DNA from: Gammaproteobacteria bacterium UBA7310 | Lineage (GTDB): Bacteria; Pseudomonadota; Gammaproteobacteria; Pseudomonadales; Ketobacteraceae | Assembly (NCBI GenBank): GCA_002471665.1 | Contig: DKQK01000017.1 | Span: forward strand, 74,221 to 138,220 | Reading direction: 5' to 3' | Length of the DNA stretch: 64,000 nt | Shown here: one piece after another, positions 63,181 through 64,000 of the stretch | How positions within the stretch are numbered: the first letter of the stretch is position 1 | How the letters are laid out: the number at the start of each line of letters is the position of its first letter | Notes under the pieces: model-generated | Databases searched by the model: none | What the model was told of the DNA's origin: nothing | Seen by the model: only the letters and a program-made list of their open reading frames with translations | Program-made: the position numbers and the translations under genes

Positions 63181-64000
63181 ATGACACTGTACCGTATACT
63201 GGCCCGTTACCAACGTTTTGTGTTTGGCTTTGCGGTGTTGATGACACTGGCCGGTTTGGTGGCCTATGGCAGCATGGCGCGGCAGGAAGACCCCAGTTTC
63301 CCCTACCGGGTGGGCACCTTGCAGGTGGTGTTTCCCGGTGCCAGCGCCGATCAGATTGAAAAACTGATTACTGAGCCATTGGAAGAAGAAATGGCGCAGG
63401 TGGAAGAAATCAAACAGTTGGAATCGGTGTCCCGCGACAATGTGGCGGTGCTCACCATACAGTTGCAAGATCGTATCTACGACACCGATGCCGCCTGGGA
63501 TCGGGTGAGACGCGCCATGGAGCGCGCCGAGCGGGCTTTTCCCGCAGGGGTAACCGAGCTGGAGTTGGATGACCGGCGCATGGATATCCCCACGGTGGTG
63601 TTGAGCGTGACCGGTCACGATGATCCCGTGGTGCTGGCCGATGCGGCGGATGACATCAAACACCATTTGCTGAGCGTGACCGATGTATCGCGAATTGAAA
63701 TCAATGGCGCCCCGGAAAAAGAACTGGTGATCGCCACCGAGGAAACCGTTCTGCATCAGTTGGGGATCAACCGGCAGACCATCGTTGATCAGCTGCGGCA
63801 ACGTAATGAATTGATTCCCGGTGGCTTGATTAATAACGGCACCCGCTTTATCCGCATTAACACCCGTTCCGACGTGCAGCAGTTGAATGATCTGGCGTTG
63901 TTGCCCATCACCCTGCCCAACGGGCAGCGCGTACCATTGAATGCCCTGGCCAGTATCCGAGTTGAGCCGCGGCAACCCCTGGCTGCGCAAACGTTTCACA
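63181..64000 (+). CDS. RND efflux transporter, N-terminal part (cut by window end)
   Basis: The frame is open to the right edge, 273 codons. An N-terminal membrane helix (FGFAVLMTLAGLVAYG) is followed by the porter region: EDPSFPYRVGTLQVVFPGAS, EPLEEEMAQVEEIKQLES and LNGQRVPLNALA-type segment near the end. It is of the HAE-1-like proton-antiport family encoded with its adaptor; substrate is unknown. Confidence 0.88.
   Translation, partial: MTLYRILARYQRFVFGFAVLMTLAGLVAYGSMARQEDPSFPYRVGTLQVVFPGASADQIEKLITEPLEEEMAQVEEIKQLESVSRDNVAVLTIQLQDRIYDTDAAWDRVRRAMERAERAFPAGVTELELDDRRMDIPTVVLSVTGHDDPVVLADAADDIKHHLLSVTDVSRIEINGAPEKELVIATEETVLHQLGINRQTIVDQLRQRNELIPGGLINNGTRFIRINTRSDVQQLNDLALLPITLPNGQRVPLNALASIRVEPRQPLAAQTFH

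Overview
The window reads as a contiguous stretch of gammaproteobacterial chromosome with ordinary coding density. No IS element, prophage, CRISPR array, tRNA or rRNA was found. CmoA/CmoB, ComM, UbiK, GlnK-AmtB, Rep, SpeA/SpeE, a Marinobacter-type fatty acyl-CoA reductase, a FadL-type porin, a PEP-CTERM protein and an N-type ATPase operon together point to a free-living, probably marine, lipid- or hydrocarbon-using organism of the Marinobacter/Alcanivorax/Ketobacter kind. That taxonomic guess is inference.

Layout. 1-6.3 kb: the end of a charged protein, a c-di-GMP/two-component sensor pair, a translationally coupled PLD-like hydrolase plus halohydrin-dehalogenase-like gene, and a DUF2244 membrane protein. 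6.3-13 kb: ureG and the urea ABC transporter urtABCDE. 13-19.3 kb: ergothioneine genes egtB-egtD, an exported collagen-like protein, a TorF-type outer-membrane protein, a LysR regulator and an exported DJ-1/PfpI protein. 19.5-25.5 kb: a complete alternative (N-type) F-ATPase operon, atpD-C-Q-B-E-F-A-G, without an atpR-like gene. 25.6-32.6 kb: rep, an SDR/acyl-CoA dehydrogenase/unknown cluster, and cmoAB. 32.7-35 kb: a cobalamin riboswitch and a BtuB-like receptor. 35.3-41.8 kb: a lipid island with a fatty acyl-CoA reductase, FadL, TetR, and a DUF6285/phosphotransferase/DUF7064-type operon. 41.9-50.2 kb: comM, two 7TMR-DISM sensors, a PA2778/PA2779-type pair and ubiK. 50.2-53.7 kb: glnK-amtB, a PEP-CTERM protein and a DUF4124 protein. 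53.7-60.7 kb: speE, speA, and a gamma-glutamylation trio (GS-like ligase, aldehyde dehydrogenase, iron alcohol dehydrogenase). 60.7-64 kb: a DUF523 gene and a TetR regulator divergent from an RND efflux system cut by the window end.

How the parts connect. Nitrogen is the main theme. urtA, glnK and the TorF-type gene each have a -24/-12 (sigma-54) promoter preceded by NtrC-like dyads ending in GGTGC. The last dyad lies 76 nt from the -24 element at both urtA and torF, and 66 nt at glnK. The PEP-CTERM gene has a good sigma-54 promoter but no such dyads. Lipid metabolism is the second theme: an 18-bp palindrome occurs upstream of both fadL and the DUF7064-type operon, which flank a tetR gene.

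Most noteworthy: (1) the halohydrin dehalogenase signature at 4346-5023; (2) the N-ATPase variant whose c subunit has lost the first-helix Na+ ligand and whose operon lacks atpR; (3) the inferred NtrC/sigma-54 regulon with fixed geometry; (4) the TetR palindrome linking fadL to an operon of unknown pathway; (5) the GS-like/ALDH/Fe-ADH trio.
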